Assembly: GCF_020320395.1 (NCBI RefSeq)
Contig: NZ_JAEDAH010000013.1
Span: forward strand, 1 to 64,000
DNA from: Thalassolituus marinus
Lineage (GTDB): Bacteria > Pseudomonadota > Gammaproteobacteria > Pseudomonadales > Oceanobacteraceae
DNA: 64,000 bases
Direction of reading: 5' to 3'
In this document: piece after piece, positions 33,660 to 41,783 of the stretch
How positions within the stretch are numbered: the stretch's first letter is position 1
How the letters are laid out: every line of letters starts with the position of its first letter
The notes under the pieces: model-generated
The model's input: only the letters and a program-made list of their open reading frames with translations
The model's database searches: none
Told to the model about the DNA's origin: nothing
Position numbers and translations under genes: made by a program

Positions 33660-36047
33660 ATGGATAATCACAGCACATCAGTACCCGCTTCCCAGCTGAC
33701 ACCCGCCTTCAATACCCGGATATTTAACTTTGCCGACACCCGGGAACTGGAACCTTTTCAGGGCGTTCTCGGTCAGGATCGCGCCGTCAATGCCATTCAG
33801 TTTGGCGTCGCCATGCAGAAGCCCGGCTACAACATTTTTGTCATGGGCGAGACCGGTACTGGCCGTTCGTCCTACGTTCGCGACTACCTGCGCAGTGAAG
33901 CCAAGCGCCAGCAGACACCGAACATCTGGTGCTACGTCAACAATTTCACAAACCCTCGAGAGCCGGCAGCGCTAGTACTGGCGCCGGACGAGGCAGATGA
34001 ATTCTCGCGCCTGATCAGTGATCTGATCGACCAGCTGCTGGCTACCTTCCCCGCCGCTCTGGAACACCCGACCTACCAGCAGAAAAAATCGGCCATTGAT
34101 TACGTTTTCAATCGTCGCTACGACAAAGCAATTGAGCTGGTTGAGCGTGAAGCGCATAAACGTGGCGTCGCCGTATACCGCGACTCATCCGCTATCAGCT
34201 TTACACCAATGCGGGAAGGTAAAGCGCTGGATGAGACCGAATTCGCGCAGCTTTCGGAAGAAGAGCGCGATGAATTCCACAACGACATCGCCGAGCTGGA
34301 GCAGATGCTGAGTGATCAGCTGGCCGAACTGCCACAGTGGAAGCGCGAAAGCAGCAACTCTCTGCGACAGCTGAACCAGGAAACCATCAAAGAGGCCATT
34401 ACGCCACTTATCCAGCCTATACGTGAACGCTTCAACCACCACGACAGTGTTATCAGTCATCTCGACGCCATGGAAGAACACCTGCCCCGTCTGGTGCTGG
34501 AGGAGCTGGTTGAAGAGCGACTGCTCGAATTACGCGAAGAATACGCCAAGCGCAGCAGCCTTGAAGAATCACTGCTGCCGAATATTGCTACCAACCATGT
34601 TGCCGACAGCGGCGCTCCGGTCGTTTACGAACCCCATCCGAGCTACGCCAATCTGTTTGGCCGCATAGAGTACGCTAACGAGCAGGGAGCCCTGGTAACT
34701 AACTACCGTCGCGTCACTCCGGGTGCACTGCACAAATCCAATGGTGGCTATCTGATCCTGGATGCTGAAAAAGTACTTTCAGAGCCCATGGTTTGGGATG
34801 CCCTGAAACGTGCCATTCAGTCTCGCCAACTGAAAATGGAATCTCCCTATTCCGAACTCGGCCTGATCAATACCACGACGCTGTTGCCGGCAGTGATTCC
34901 ACTCGATTTCAAACTGGTGCTGATTGGCTCGCGCAATATTTATTATCTTCTGCAGGAATACGACGAGGACTTCAAACGCCTGTTCCGCGCAGTCGTCGAC
35001 TTTGACAGTGATCTGCCCTTGAATGACGACACCCTCTACTCATACGCCCGCTTGCTGAAAAGCCGCATCGATGAGCAGCAGTATGCCGATCTGGATAAAA
35101 GCGCGATTGAACGTATGGTGCGCTACAGTGCTCGCCTGGCTGAACAACAGAATGTTTTGAGCGCCTGCATTGGCGATCAGTTTGATTTGTTGGCTGAGGC
35201 AGATTTTATACGCCGCATGGCAGGAGATGAGCTCATAAGCGCCAGTCATATCGATCGTGCGCTGCAGGCGAAAACCGAACGCACGGGCCGGGTCTACGAT
35301 AAGTTATTCGAGCAAATGATGGACGGAACGGTATTACTGGAAAGCAGCGGAGAAGCCATCGGTAAAATGAATGGCTTAACCGTAATGTCTCTGGGCGACA
35401 CCAGTTTTGGTTCACCGGCGCGCATTACAGCGACCGTTTATCCTGGCCACAAGGGCGTGGTTGATATTGAGCGCGAAGTGTCCCTGGGCCAGGCCATTCA
35501 CTCGAAAGGTGTGATGATTCTGTCTGGCTTTCTGGGTAACCGCTACGCGCAGAAGTTTCCGCTGGCAATTTCAGCACACATTGCCATGGAACAATCCTAT
35601 GGTTACATCGATGGCGACAGCGCGTCATTAGCAGAACTCTGCTGCCTGATCTCAGCCCTGATTCACAGCCCGATAGATCAGAGCTTCGCCATGACAGGTT
35701 CTGTGAATCAATACGGTGAAGTACAGGCCATTGGTGGCGTAAATGAGAAGATCGAAGGCTTTTTCCGCCTGTGTGAAGCGCGCGGATTAACCGGCAAACA
35801 AGGCGTCATTATTCCTGAGTCGAACCGCCGCAACCTGATTCTCAAACCGGAGGTAATCACTGCCGTTGAGAAAGGTTTATTCAGCATCCACTGCGTGACT
35901 CATGTCGATCAGGCGATCGAATTACTGATGCATCGGGAGGCCGGTAAGGCTGACGAAAAAGGAGACTTCCCTGCAGGAACAGTCAATGGCGATATCATTG
36001 CCCGACTGGAGGCGATTTCTCGCATGGGTGAAAAAGAAAAGGACTGA
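33660..36047 (+). CDS. Lon-type AAA+ protease (AAA_32/S16, LonB-like)
   Basis: A 795-residue ATP-dependent protease. The N-terminal AAA_32-type region has the nucleotide motif GETGTGRS (63-70), in which Arg stands where Lon has Lys; this Arg is normal for the family. A helical insertion follows (about 130-300), then the AAA core (HKSNGGYLILDAEKVL, about 360). The C-terminal S16 peptidase has the Ser654-Lys697 dyad in DGDSASLAE and GGVNEKIEG, 43 residues apart as in Lon. A TTG frame begins at 33603, but the ATG at 33660 matches the family start. It is cytosolic and probably degrades damaged or regulatory proteins. It is a single gene ending in a terminator shared with the kinase gene. Confidence 0.92.
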   Translation: MDNHSTSVPASQLTPAFNTRIFNFADTRELEPFQGVLGQDRAVNAIQFGVAMQKPGYNIFVMGETGTGRSSYVRDYLRSEAKRQQTPNIWCYVNNFTNPREPAALVLAPDEADEFSRLISDLIDQLLATFPAALEHPTYQQKKSAIDYVFNRRYDKAIELVEREAHKRGVAVYRDSSAISFTPMREGKALDETEFAQLSEEERDEFHNDIAELEQMLSDQLAELPQWKRESSNSLRQLNQETIKEAITPLIQPIRERFNHHDSVISHLDAMEEHLPRLVLEELVEERLLELREEYAKRSSLEESLLPNIATNHVADSGAPVVYEPHPSYANLFGRIEYANEQGALVTNYRRVTPGALHKSNGGYLILDAEKVLSEPMVWDALKRAIQSRQLKMESPYSELGLINTTTLLPAVIPLDFKLVLIGSRNIYYLLQEYDEDFKRLFRAVVDFDSDLPLNDDTLYSYARLLKSRIDEQQYADLDKSAIERMVRYSARLAEQQNVLSACIGDQFDLLAEADFIRRMAGDELISASHIDRALQAKTERTGRVYDKLFEQMMDGTVLLESSGEAIGKMNGLTVMSLGDTSFGSPARITATVYPGHKGVVDIEREVSLGQAIHSKGVMILSGFLGNRYAQKFPLAISAHIAMEQSYGYIDGDSASLAELCCLISALIHSPIDQSFAMTGSVNQYGEVQAIGGVNEKIEGFFRLCEARGLTGKQGVIIPESNRRNLILKPEVITAVEKGLFSIHCVTHVDQAIELLMHREAGKADEKGDFPAGTVNGDIIARLEAISRMGEKEKD

Positions 36048-36062
36048 TAGTTCAGTCCTTTT
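36037..36062. terminator. bidirectional terminator built from two convergent stop codons
   Basis: AAAAGGACTGA (36037-36047) and TCAGTCCTTTT (36052-36062) form a perfect 11-bp stem with a 4-nt loop. The inner ends of the arms are the TGA of the Lon-type gene and the TGA (TCA) of the kinase gene. A- and T-runs flank it on both strands. Confidence 0.95.
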
Positions 36063-37668
36063 TATCGTACGCCGCGATCAGTGCAACCAATTTGTGGCGG
36101 TCGATGGGTTTCGTAACAACGTCATTCATCCCCGCCATCAGACACTGCTCCCGATCGTCTTCAGTGACGGCACCGGTTAACGCCAGAATAAAGCCGTCAT
36201 ACCCTGCGCCGCGCAACGCTCGTGCGGTCGCCGGGCCATCGAGCCGAGGCATATGGTAGTCCAGCAAAATGGCATCTGCTGCCATAAAACCATCACTATC
36301 GAGCAACGCCTGACCATCAAAGAAGCACTCGATAGAAGCGCCATGATTCTGCAGAGTCCGACACAAAACTTTCTGACTGGTCTGATCATCCTCTGCCAAC
36401 AGAATATGAACACCCGCCAGCACAGTAACATTGTCCATTGTCTGCGCTTCAGGGATTTCACTACAGGCTTCATCCTCTTTCAGAGGAACCATCAGCCAGA
36501 AGCGACTACCCCGCCCCTGCTGACTGTCGGCGCCGACCTTGCCACCCATCAGCTCTGCGAGGCTGCGGGAAAGACTCAGGCCCAGCCCGGTGCCACCGTA
36601 ACGCGCTGACGTTTCCGCACTTTCCTGCTCATAGGCTTCAAAAATACTGGCAAGTCGTCCTGGCCGAATACCAATACCGGAATCTTCAACTTCAGCGAAC
36701 AACGACCAGCTTCCGCTGTCCTGCTGGCGACACTGTACTCTGAAGACTATGCGGCCCCCATCGGGCGTGAACTTCTGCGCATTACTCAGATAATTAATCA
36801 GAATCTGCTGAATACGCTGACCATCGCCGCGCATCCAAAGGTCAGGGACTTCGGCGGCGTCGACATCAAACTGAATATGGCGCGCTTTGAGTGGTGCCAT
36901 AAATACGGCCGCAACACGCTCAATCAGATTCGAAATACGGAACGACTCACTGTAAAGCTCAAGCTTACCAGCCTCAATCTTCGACACATCGAGCACATCA
37001 TTGACCACTCCCATCAACGCATCCGAAGCGTGACGAAGATCCTGAATCAGTGCTTTCTGCTCATCTGAAAGGCTGGTGTCAGACAGCAAGGCCACCAAAC
37101 CAACCACGCCATTAAGCGGAGTACGGATCTCATGGCTCATGTGCGCCAGAAACTGGGTTTTAGCCATTGATGCCTGCTGTGATACCTGTGCCTTAAGCGC
37201 CATGGCTTCTGCGCGAAGAATATCGAAATAGCCCCGAACGGCTGTGGTCACGGCAATAATCATACGTGACTGACTGGCATCCGCCTTCATCAGGTAGTCG
37301 TTTATATCGTAGTCCTGCACGACCTGACGCTCAGGGGCATAACCCGGCTGACCAGTACGCAGCAATATACGTAAACGGAAGTTATTGAGGTCGGTACGAA
37401 TATACTCAACCAGACGCAGACCAGCGTCATCGGATTCCATTACCACATCCAGCAGCAATACGGCGATATCGTCCCGCTGCTGTAAAATGGTACGCGCCTC
37501 GGCGGCGCTCAATGCTTCGAGGATTTCTACCGGGCGTCCCTGATACTGATAACGGCCCAATATCAGCCGGGTCACTTCAAGGACAGCAGGATCATCATCG
37601 ACAACCAGCAGCACGATGCGCTCTGGCAGGATGTCGTCGAATGTCATTGATGCAGAGAGCCCGTTCAC
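36052..37668 (-). CDS. soluble hybrid histidine kinase, REC-HisKA-HATPase-REC
   Basis: A 538-residue protein with no membrane segment. It has an N-terminal receiver (DDD at about 24, phospho-acceptor Asp74 in LLLDVVME), a HisKA dimerisation helix with His179 in HMSHEIRTPLNG, and a HATPase with N-box LSNAQKFTP, DSGIGI and GGTGLGLSL. It ends with a second receiver whose Asp470 lies in LLDYHMPRLDG. Input therefore comes through the first receiver rather than a sensor domain, and output may go through the last receiver to a phosphotransfer protein not in the window. The GTG start has GGAG 8 nt upstream inside a perfect palindrome; a second start at 37647 (ATG) is possible. Confidence 0.9.
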   Translation of the reverse strand: MNGLSASMTFDDILPERIVLLVVDDDPAVLEVTRLILGRYQYQGRPVEILEALSAAEARTILQQRDDIAVLLLDVVMESDDAGLRLVEYIRTDLNNFRLRILLRTGQPGYAPERQVVQDYDINDYLMKADASQSRMIIAVTTAVRGYFDILRAEAMALKAQVSQQASMAKTQFLAHMSHEIRTPLNGVVGLVALLSDTSLSDEQKALIQDLRHASDALMGVVNDVLDVSKIEAGKLELYSESFRISNLIERVAAVFMAPLKARHIQFDVDAAEVPDLWMRGDGQRIQQILINYLSNAQKFTPDGGRIVFRVQCRQQDSGSWSLFAEVEDSGIGIRPGRLASIFEAYEQESAETSARYGGTGLGLSLSRSLAELMGGKVGADSQQGRGSRFWLMVPLKEDEACSEIPEAQTMDNVTVLAGVHILLAEDDQTSQKVLCRTLQNHGASIECFFDGQALLDSDGFMAADAILLDYHMPRLDGPATARALRGAGYDGFILALTGAVTEDDREQCLMAGMNDVVTKPIDRHKLVALIAAYDKKD

Positions 37669-37682
37669 CCGGAGAACTCCGG
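37669..37682 (-). promoter_or_regulatory. palindrome covering the kinase Shine-Dalgarno
   Basis: CCGGAG-AA-CTCCGG is a perfect 14-bp palindrome directly before the GTG start and contains the GGAG site. It could hide the ribosome site in RNA or bind a dimeric protein. This holds only if the GTG is the true start. Confidence 0.4.
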
Positions 37683-37818
37683 ATTATGAGGCATTGTATT
37701 CTGCGTTTTCATTTCAATGTCTGCCATGAATTCCCTTGAACGGCAGTTTACCCTTAGTTGAACCCACACGAATAGCCCGGGATTCATCTTTAAGCGTAGA
37801 ACTCAGGCAGCGTTTGTG

Positions 37819-37863
37819 CAGGTTGGCCAGCGGTCGTCACACAGGACAATTAAGGCCAACCTG
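37819..37863. promoter_or_regulatory. 10-bp inverted repeat with 25-nt spacer
   Basis: CAGGTTGGCC (37819-37828) and GGCCAACCTG (37854-37863) are perfect arms. They lie 18-62 nt past the stop of the chalcone-isomerase-like gene, in the 212-nt gap before the kinase gene. No T-run follows either arm, so a simple terminator is unlikely. It may be a 3'-end stabiliser, an operator, or a remnant of a small repeat. The rest of the gap shows nothing else. Confidence 0.6.
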
Positions 37864-37880
37864 ATTACTGTAAGTAACGA

Positions 37881-38441
37881 TCAGTTGCTTACCAGTGCCT
37901 TCTTAAGTGATTTCTGAATAGGATCTTCAGATAACCAGATGCCGAACAGCGCCTTTTTGAACTCCAGCCCCTTAACATTGGAGGCTGCCTTACCGTCACG
38001 GTAAACCGTCACACCCTGACCTGGCTCATATACCAGATCAAAGATATCACCCTTCTCAATTTCTTCCTGAAAGGCCTTAATCAGTTCTTCCACTTCCGTC
38101 TCAATAGGTGCCAGATTGCCGCCGGTAGAGCGTACAAAACCATCACGGGTGGAGTCCGCCATACGCTTGCTGGTAATCATATCGGAGGTAATAAACAGGC
38201 GAATTGCCATTGGCTCATCGGAGTCAATAATCTCGCTGGCCTCTGTCATCTGATTTGGCAGATACAGCGCTGCAACGTAAACATCGAGGAAAAACTTTGA
38301 CCGAACACCAGCACCGTTCAGCACCAGCTTATGCCCCTCGACAGAAAACTTGTCACCGACATCAATATCGCCGACTTCAATAGCCTGCACAGCGGAAGAG
38401 AGACCCAGCATCAGAGCCAGACCGAACAGAATACGGATCAT
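37881..38441 (-). CDS. periplasmic chalcone-isomerase-fold protein
   Basis: A 186-residue product with a signal peptide (cleavage near VQA-IE, residue 20) and a domain of the chalcone isomerase-like family (KLVLNGAGVRSKFFLDVYVAALYL split here as KLVLNGAGVRSK and FLDVYVAALYL, then a run to GIWLSEDPIQKSLKKAL). Bacterial members are periplasmic and lack a known reaction; they are thought to bind fatty acids or similar ligands. It is a single gene between dgkA and the hybrid kinase. Confidence 0.88.
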   Translation of the reverse strand: MIRILFGLALMLGLSSAVQAIEVGDIDVGDKFSVEGHKLVLNGAGVRSKFFLDVYVAALYLPNQMTEASEIIDSDEPMAIRLFITSDMITSKRMADSTRDGFVRSTGGNLAPIETEVEELIKAFQEEIEKGDIFDLVYEPGQGVTVYRDGKAASNVKGLEFKKALFGIWLSEDPIQKSLKKALVSN

Positions 38442-38494
38442 GTGAGAAGTCCTTTGTGATTGTTGTTATTTGATTCTGATAGGTCTGTCCGTGT

Positions 38495-38854
38495 TCAGTT
38501 CAACCAATACGGCAGAAATATCAGTGCACCGATAATAACAGAAGCCAAGGCCGATACCAGCACCGCGCCAGCTGCCACATCCTTAGCTTGCCCGACCAGT
38601 GGATGGTCCTCAGGATGTGTTGCGTCAGCCAGGCGTTCGAGCGCCGTATTAAAGGCCTCACAAGCAATGACGAAGCCACAGGCCAATACCAGAATTATCC
38701 ATTCAGACCGGGAAATATGGGTCACTACGCCAGCAACGATCACAGCACCAACAGCCAGCACATGAATGCGGGCGTGGGACTCGGAGCCGATCATATGCAA
38801 CAAGCCATTACCCGCACAGGTAAAAGCCCGGGCTCGCTCGCTAATCCAGCTCAT
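38495..38854 (-). CDS. dgkA: diacylglycerol kinase / undecaprenol kinase
   Basis: A 119-residue, three-helix membrane kinase. The family signature is clear (EAFNTALERLAD, then HPLVGQAKDVAAGAVLV), and the size fits DgkA (122 in E. coli). It phosphorylates diacylglycerol or undecaprenol at the inner membrane. The longest frame starts at 38896, but its first ten codons are the terminator hairpin of the upstream gene, so I take the ATG at 38854 (38866 is also possible). No good Shine-Dalgarno precedes either. Expression must come from read-through or from a promoter inside the upstream gene. Confidence 0.85.
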   Translation of the reverse strand: MSWISERARAFTCAGNGLLHMIGSESHARIHVLAVGAVIVAGVVTHISRSEWIILVLACGFVIACEAFNTALERLADATHPEDHPLVGQAKDVAAGAVLVSALASVIIGALIFLPYWLN

Positions 38855-38865
38855 AACCGCAACCA

Positions 38866-38891
38866 TAAAAATGCCGGCTGAAAGCCGGCAT
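38866..38891 (-). terminator. intrinsic terminator at the start of dgkA
   Basis: On the minus strand ATGCCGGCT-TTC-AGCCGGCAT is a perfect 9-bp stem followed by TTTTA. It lies 8 nt past the stop of the DUF4375 gene and reaches the first possible dgkA start codon. Confidence 0.9.
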
Positions 38892-38899
38892 CTCATATA

Positions 38900-39364
38900 T
38901 CAACGAAAGTCTTTCAGGTTGCGACTGACAAAGCGCAAAGTCATTTCAACCAGGTTTTCACCGGAATCGTAGAAGCGGTCATCCAGCTCTGCGATCTCAT
39001 CGGCGTATTCACTTTCGACCTGGTCAAAGAACTCAATGCGTTCATCTTCATCAGCAGGAACACGACGATCATCGAAGAAGTCGATCAGTCGGTTCATCAG
39101 GCTATGGGTTTCTTTCGCTTTGATTCGTTCGAGAGCTTCCAGAGTATCTTCGGCCAGAGCGCCGACTTCATGATGAATAAACTGCACAAATCCGCCGTTT
39201 TCCATCTCTCTGAGCAGCCCATCAATACAGAAAACCGTTTTTTCTGCATCGTTCAGGGCCTCATATCCCTCATCCGATTCTTTCGCGTAAATGACATCAG
39301 TAATCTGAAGAAATGAATCAGTTTCATCAGCAACGTCCAGCGCCGCCTGAATCTCCATGTTCAT
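38900..39364 (-). CDS. DUF4375 (DMP19-like) acidic protein
   Basis: A 154-residue, very acidic cytoplasmic protein. The middle carries the DUF4375 pattern: VFCIDGLLREMENGGFVQF (45-63), HHEVGALAEDTLEALERIKA, and the aspartate-rich RVPADEDERIEFFDQ, ending LDDRFYDSGENL. The DMP19 domain may bind proteins or mimic DNA in other species; its role in bacteria is not settled. It begins at an ATG with a weak ribosome site and ends just before a terminator. Confidence 0.75.
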   Translation of the reverse strand: MNMEIQAALDVADETDSFLQITDVIYAKESDEGYEALNDAEKTVFCIDGLLREMENGGFVQFIHHEVGALAEDTLEALERIKAKETHSLMNRLIDFFDDRRVPADEDERIEFFDQVESEYADEIAELDDRFYDSGENLVEMTLRFVSRNLKDFR

Positions 39365-39415
39365 AGAACCTACTCATCGCTCTCTTGGGTGGCTTTAAGG
39401 AAAAGTCACAATAGC

Positions 39416-40333
39416 CTACCCTTCAGCCTTTGACAAAGGTTTTAAAACTCCATCGGGGCCCTTCTGTTGCAACAGGTTGACAATCAGATCGGCTGCCAAC
39501 TGTGGCTGCTCCATAGGAAAACAATGCCCACCTTCAACCTGCTGCCAGCGGATGTTTGAATTCCCCTTTTGCGCTTTTTTGGCCGCGCGGGAAATAAAAC
39601 CATAACTTTCGGTCGCGACCAGTATGTCGACAGGAACCTGAATACTATGAACAGCGCGCCACAACCCACGAGGATAAGAACCGAAAATTGAAGCTTCCCA
39701 CTCAGGATCGCAGGACAGAGTCAAACCCTCCTCCACGGGCTCGGTGCCGCCACTGATGAACTCATCCAGAGCCTCGCTGGTCCAGCGTCGGTAAAGCGAC
39801 TTACGACACAGATCGTCACGCATCGTCTCGCGATCCGGCCAGTTACGACGACGTGCGCTTACTGCTTTTACCAGCGCAGAGCGCTTCCACAACCCGCTTT
39901 TGCGTGCCACACGTTGAAACAGCACGACTTCCGGAGAGAACAATACCGGATCGAGCAAAATAATCCGCTCGAACAGCTGCGGGTGTTTTGCCGCCATCAG
40001 CATCGTCAGAACGCCACCCATTGAGTGGCCGATACCAATCACAGGCTTCCCGCCAGCACGGGCCTTAATACCCTCAGACACGCTCTCAGCAATGGCCTGC
40101 CAGTCCGGCATATCGTGATTAGGTTGCTGCGAGCGGCCGTGACCCGGAACGTCTGTCAGATAGACATCACCAGCCGGGTTAAGAGACTGCAGCATGGGCC
40201 AGAGAGTTCGTGCGCAAAAGCCATTTCCGTGCAGTACATGAATTGCAGGGGCGGACGATTCTCCGTTGGCAGTCCAGCCGCCAAGACCATTGCGACTCCA
40301 TGGTTGGAGTCCGTTGTTATTGTTGTCTGTCAT
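39416..40333 (-). CDS. alpha/beta hydrolase
   Basis: A 305-residue hydrolase with the catalytic set: oxyanion LHGNGF, nucleophile GIGHSMGGV (Ser about 115), acid near VPVDILVATESYG, and His in EGGHCFPMEQP. It lacks a signal peptide. The substrate is unknown; the fold group includes esterases and haloperoxidase-like enzymes. A TTG 39 nt upstream extends the frame, but the ATG at 40333 is the better start. It is divergent from the small gene at 40506. Confidence 0.85.
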   Translation of the reverse strand: MTDNNNNGLQPWSRNGLGGWTANGESSAPAIHVLHGNGFCARTLWPMLQSLNPAGDVYLTDVPGHGRSQQPNHDMPDWQAIAESVSEGIKARAGGKPVIGIGHSMGGVLTMLMAAKHPQLFERIILLDPVLFSPEVVLFQRVARKSGLWKRSALVKAVSARRRNWPDRETMRDDLCRKSLYRRWTSEALDEFISGGTEPVEEGLTLSCDPEWEASIFGSYPRGLWRAVHSIQVPVDILVATESYGFISRAAKKAQKGNSNIRWQQVEGGHCFPMEQPQLAADLIVNLLQQKGPDGVLKPLSKAEG

Positions 40334-40505
40334 CTCTATTGCTCTGATCAGCTTTTTATAAATTGTTAACAAAGGTCGACTTTATAGGGAATAAAACGCG
40401 CCATAGAAAGCCCCGACAGGAAGTTTTGCCAAAAGTGGTCTTGAATGAGAAGCAGAAAAACCGGTTTAGCTTTACCTGACCAACGCCATGACAAGGAGAA
40501 AAACA

Positions 40506-40685
40506 ATGACGTCAGCCAAGACCCTCAGCGCACTGGAAGCGAACCGCCGATACACTGACATGAAAGATGCCCAGGCCACGATGGCTCAGGCTCGCCGGGA
40601 TCTGGATGCCCGGGTTATCGACGAGGAGGAGTACACACACATCTGCGATGTGTGTGTGAAAATCATCCGCTCCTGCGAGGACTGA
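40506..40685 (+). CDS. 59-residue protein with CxxC-x6-C, unknown
   Basis: A small gene with a strong AAGGAG Shine-Dalgarno 7 nt before the ATG. The product is helical and charged, with a cysteine/histidine group at the end (THICDVCVKIIRSCED), which could bind a metal. An 18-nt longer frame from 40488 covers the ribosome site. The stop abuts the miaE stop: TGA and TCA form the palindrome TGATCA. A strong hairpin lies inside the 3' end. I do not know a homologue. Confidence 0.65.
   Translation: MTSAKTLSALEANRRYTDMKDAQATMAQARRDLDARVIDEEEYTHICDVCVKIIRSCED
40633..40657 (+). other. 10-bp hairpin inside the 59-residue gene
   Basis: ACACACACAT and ATGTGTGTGT pair perfectly around CTGCG. The stem lies in coding sequence for the cysteine motif and is followed by GAAAA rather than T, so it is not a terminator. 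It may pause or protect the mRNA. Confidence 0.7.
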
Positions 40686-41309
40686 TCAGGCGACCGCCGA
40701 CTCAGGCACGCCACTGTGGAAACGGAAGTCTGAGTCTGGCGACTCAATCAGATCACGTTCCAGCTCCCGGAACTGCGCTACGCGCTCATCAATCGGCGCG
40801 TCGGCGTACTGCGCTGCCAGCGTCAGATAATCCTGATAATGGCGCCCCTCAGAGCGCAACAACGAGCGGTAGAATTTAGCCAGCTTCTCGTCCAGAAACG
40901 GCGCCAGTTTGGCAAAACGTTCACATGAACGGGCTTCGATAAAAGCGCCGACGATAAGCACGTCAATCAGCTCATCAACACCACCTTTGCGCACAGCGTC
41001 ACGTAAACCTGCTGCATAGCGTGATGATGATACGTGCCGATACGCGACACCACGCTCTTTCATGATGTTTACGACCTGCTCGAAATGCAGCAATTCTTCA
41101 CGCGCCAGCTGACTCATTTTCTTAAGCAGATCTTCACGATCAATGTGTTTGTAAAGCAGATTCATCGCTGTTGTCGCAGCCTTCTTTTCACAGTTGGCAT
41201 GGTCGATCAGCATAATATCCTGATTCTGCAAAGCCACATCCACCCAGCTGTCTGGTGTGGGGCAGGCCAGAAATTCATTAATTTCGGCCAGTACCGCTTC
41301 TACACTCAT
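40686..41309 (-). CDS. miaE: tRNA-(2-methylthio-N6-isopentenyl-A37) hydroxylase
   Basis: A 207-residue di-iron enzyme that hydroxylates ms2i6A37 of tRNA to ms2io6A. Iron-ligand motifs are visible: EKKAATTAMNLLYKHID (about 41), REELLHFEQVV (about 70), FIEARSCERFA (about 128) and SEGRHYQDYL (about 153). These are the paired ExxH motifs of the ferritin-like fold. It overlaps the thioesterase gene by 4 nt, so the two are co-transcribed. Confidence 0.95.
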   Translation of the reverse strand: MSVEAVLAEINEFLACPTPDSWVDVALQNQDIMLIDHANCEKKAATTAMNLLYKHIDREDLLKKMSQLAREELLHFEQVVNIMKERGVAYRHVSSSRYAAGLRDAVRKGGVDELIDVLIVGAFIEARSCERFAKLAPFLDEKLAKFYRSLLRSEGRHYQDYLTLAAQYADAPIDERVAQFRELERDLIESPDSDFRFHSGVPESAVA

Positions 41310-41722
41310 TGCCCTTCCTCAATCATGTTCTGCAGCACGTCACGCAGCTGCCCTTCAATCACCACAGACTTCTGCGACTCGGCATCCATCAGGCAGAAAG
41401 TAACAATGGCGTCGGCGATCAGCTCAGTAGGCTCACCATTTTCAAGCAGGCGGACCTCCTGAATGGCCTGAGCGCTCTTATTACCAATTTTGCTCATGCG
41501 AGTGATAACCCGGATCACTTCGCCAGCATAAGCCGGACGGCGGTAACTGATATTGATATTGGCCACTACAAATGCCAGATCGGCTGACTCGAACAGATCA
41601 AAAAAGCGATAGCGTTCAAAGTAGTCCCAGCGCCCCTCTTCCAGAAATTCCAGGTAGCGGCCGTTGTTTACGTGGTGGTAGATGTCGAGGTGATAACCAC
41701 GAACTTTGATATCAACGGACAT
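41306..41722 (-). CDS. acyl-CoA thioesterase, 4HBT/FadM-like
   Basis: A 138-residue hot-dog protein with the segment YHLDIYHHVNNGRYLEFLEEGR (in parts YHLDIYHHVNN and YLEFLEEGR), the 4-hydroxybenzoyl-CoA thioesterase type with the usual Asp and His. It cleaves acyl-CoA; chain length is unknown. The ATG at 41722 is taken over an in-frame TTG 18 nt upstream. Coupled to miaE by an ATGA overlap. Confidence 0.88.
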   Translation of the reverse strand: MSVDIKVRGYHLDIYHHVNNGRYLEFLEEGRWDYFERYRFFDLFESADLAFVVANINISYRRPAYAGEVIRVITRMSKIGNKSAQAIQEVRLLENGEPTELIADAIVTFCLMDAESQKSVVIEGQLRDVLQNMIEEGQ

Positions 41723-41783
41723 AGGAAGATCTCTGTACAAAAGGCGGGGATTCTAATCAATCCTGCGGCATCTGTTAACAGGA

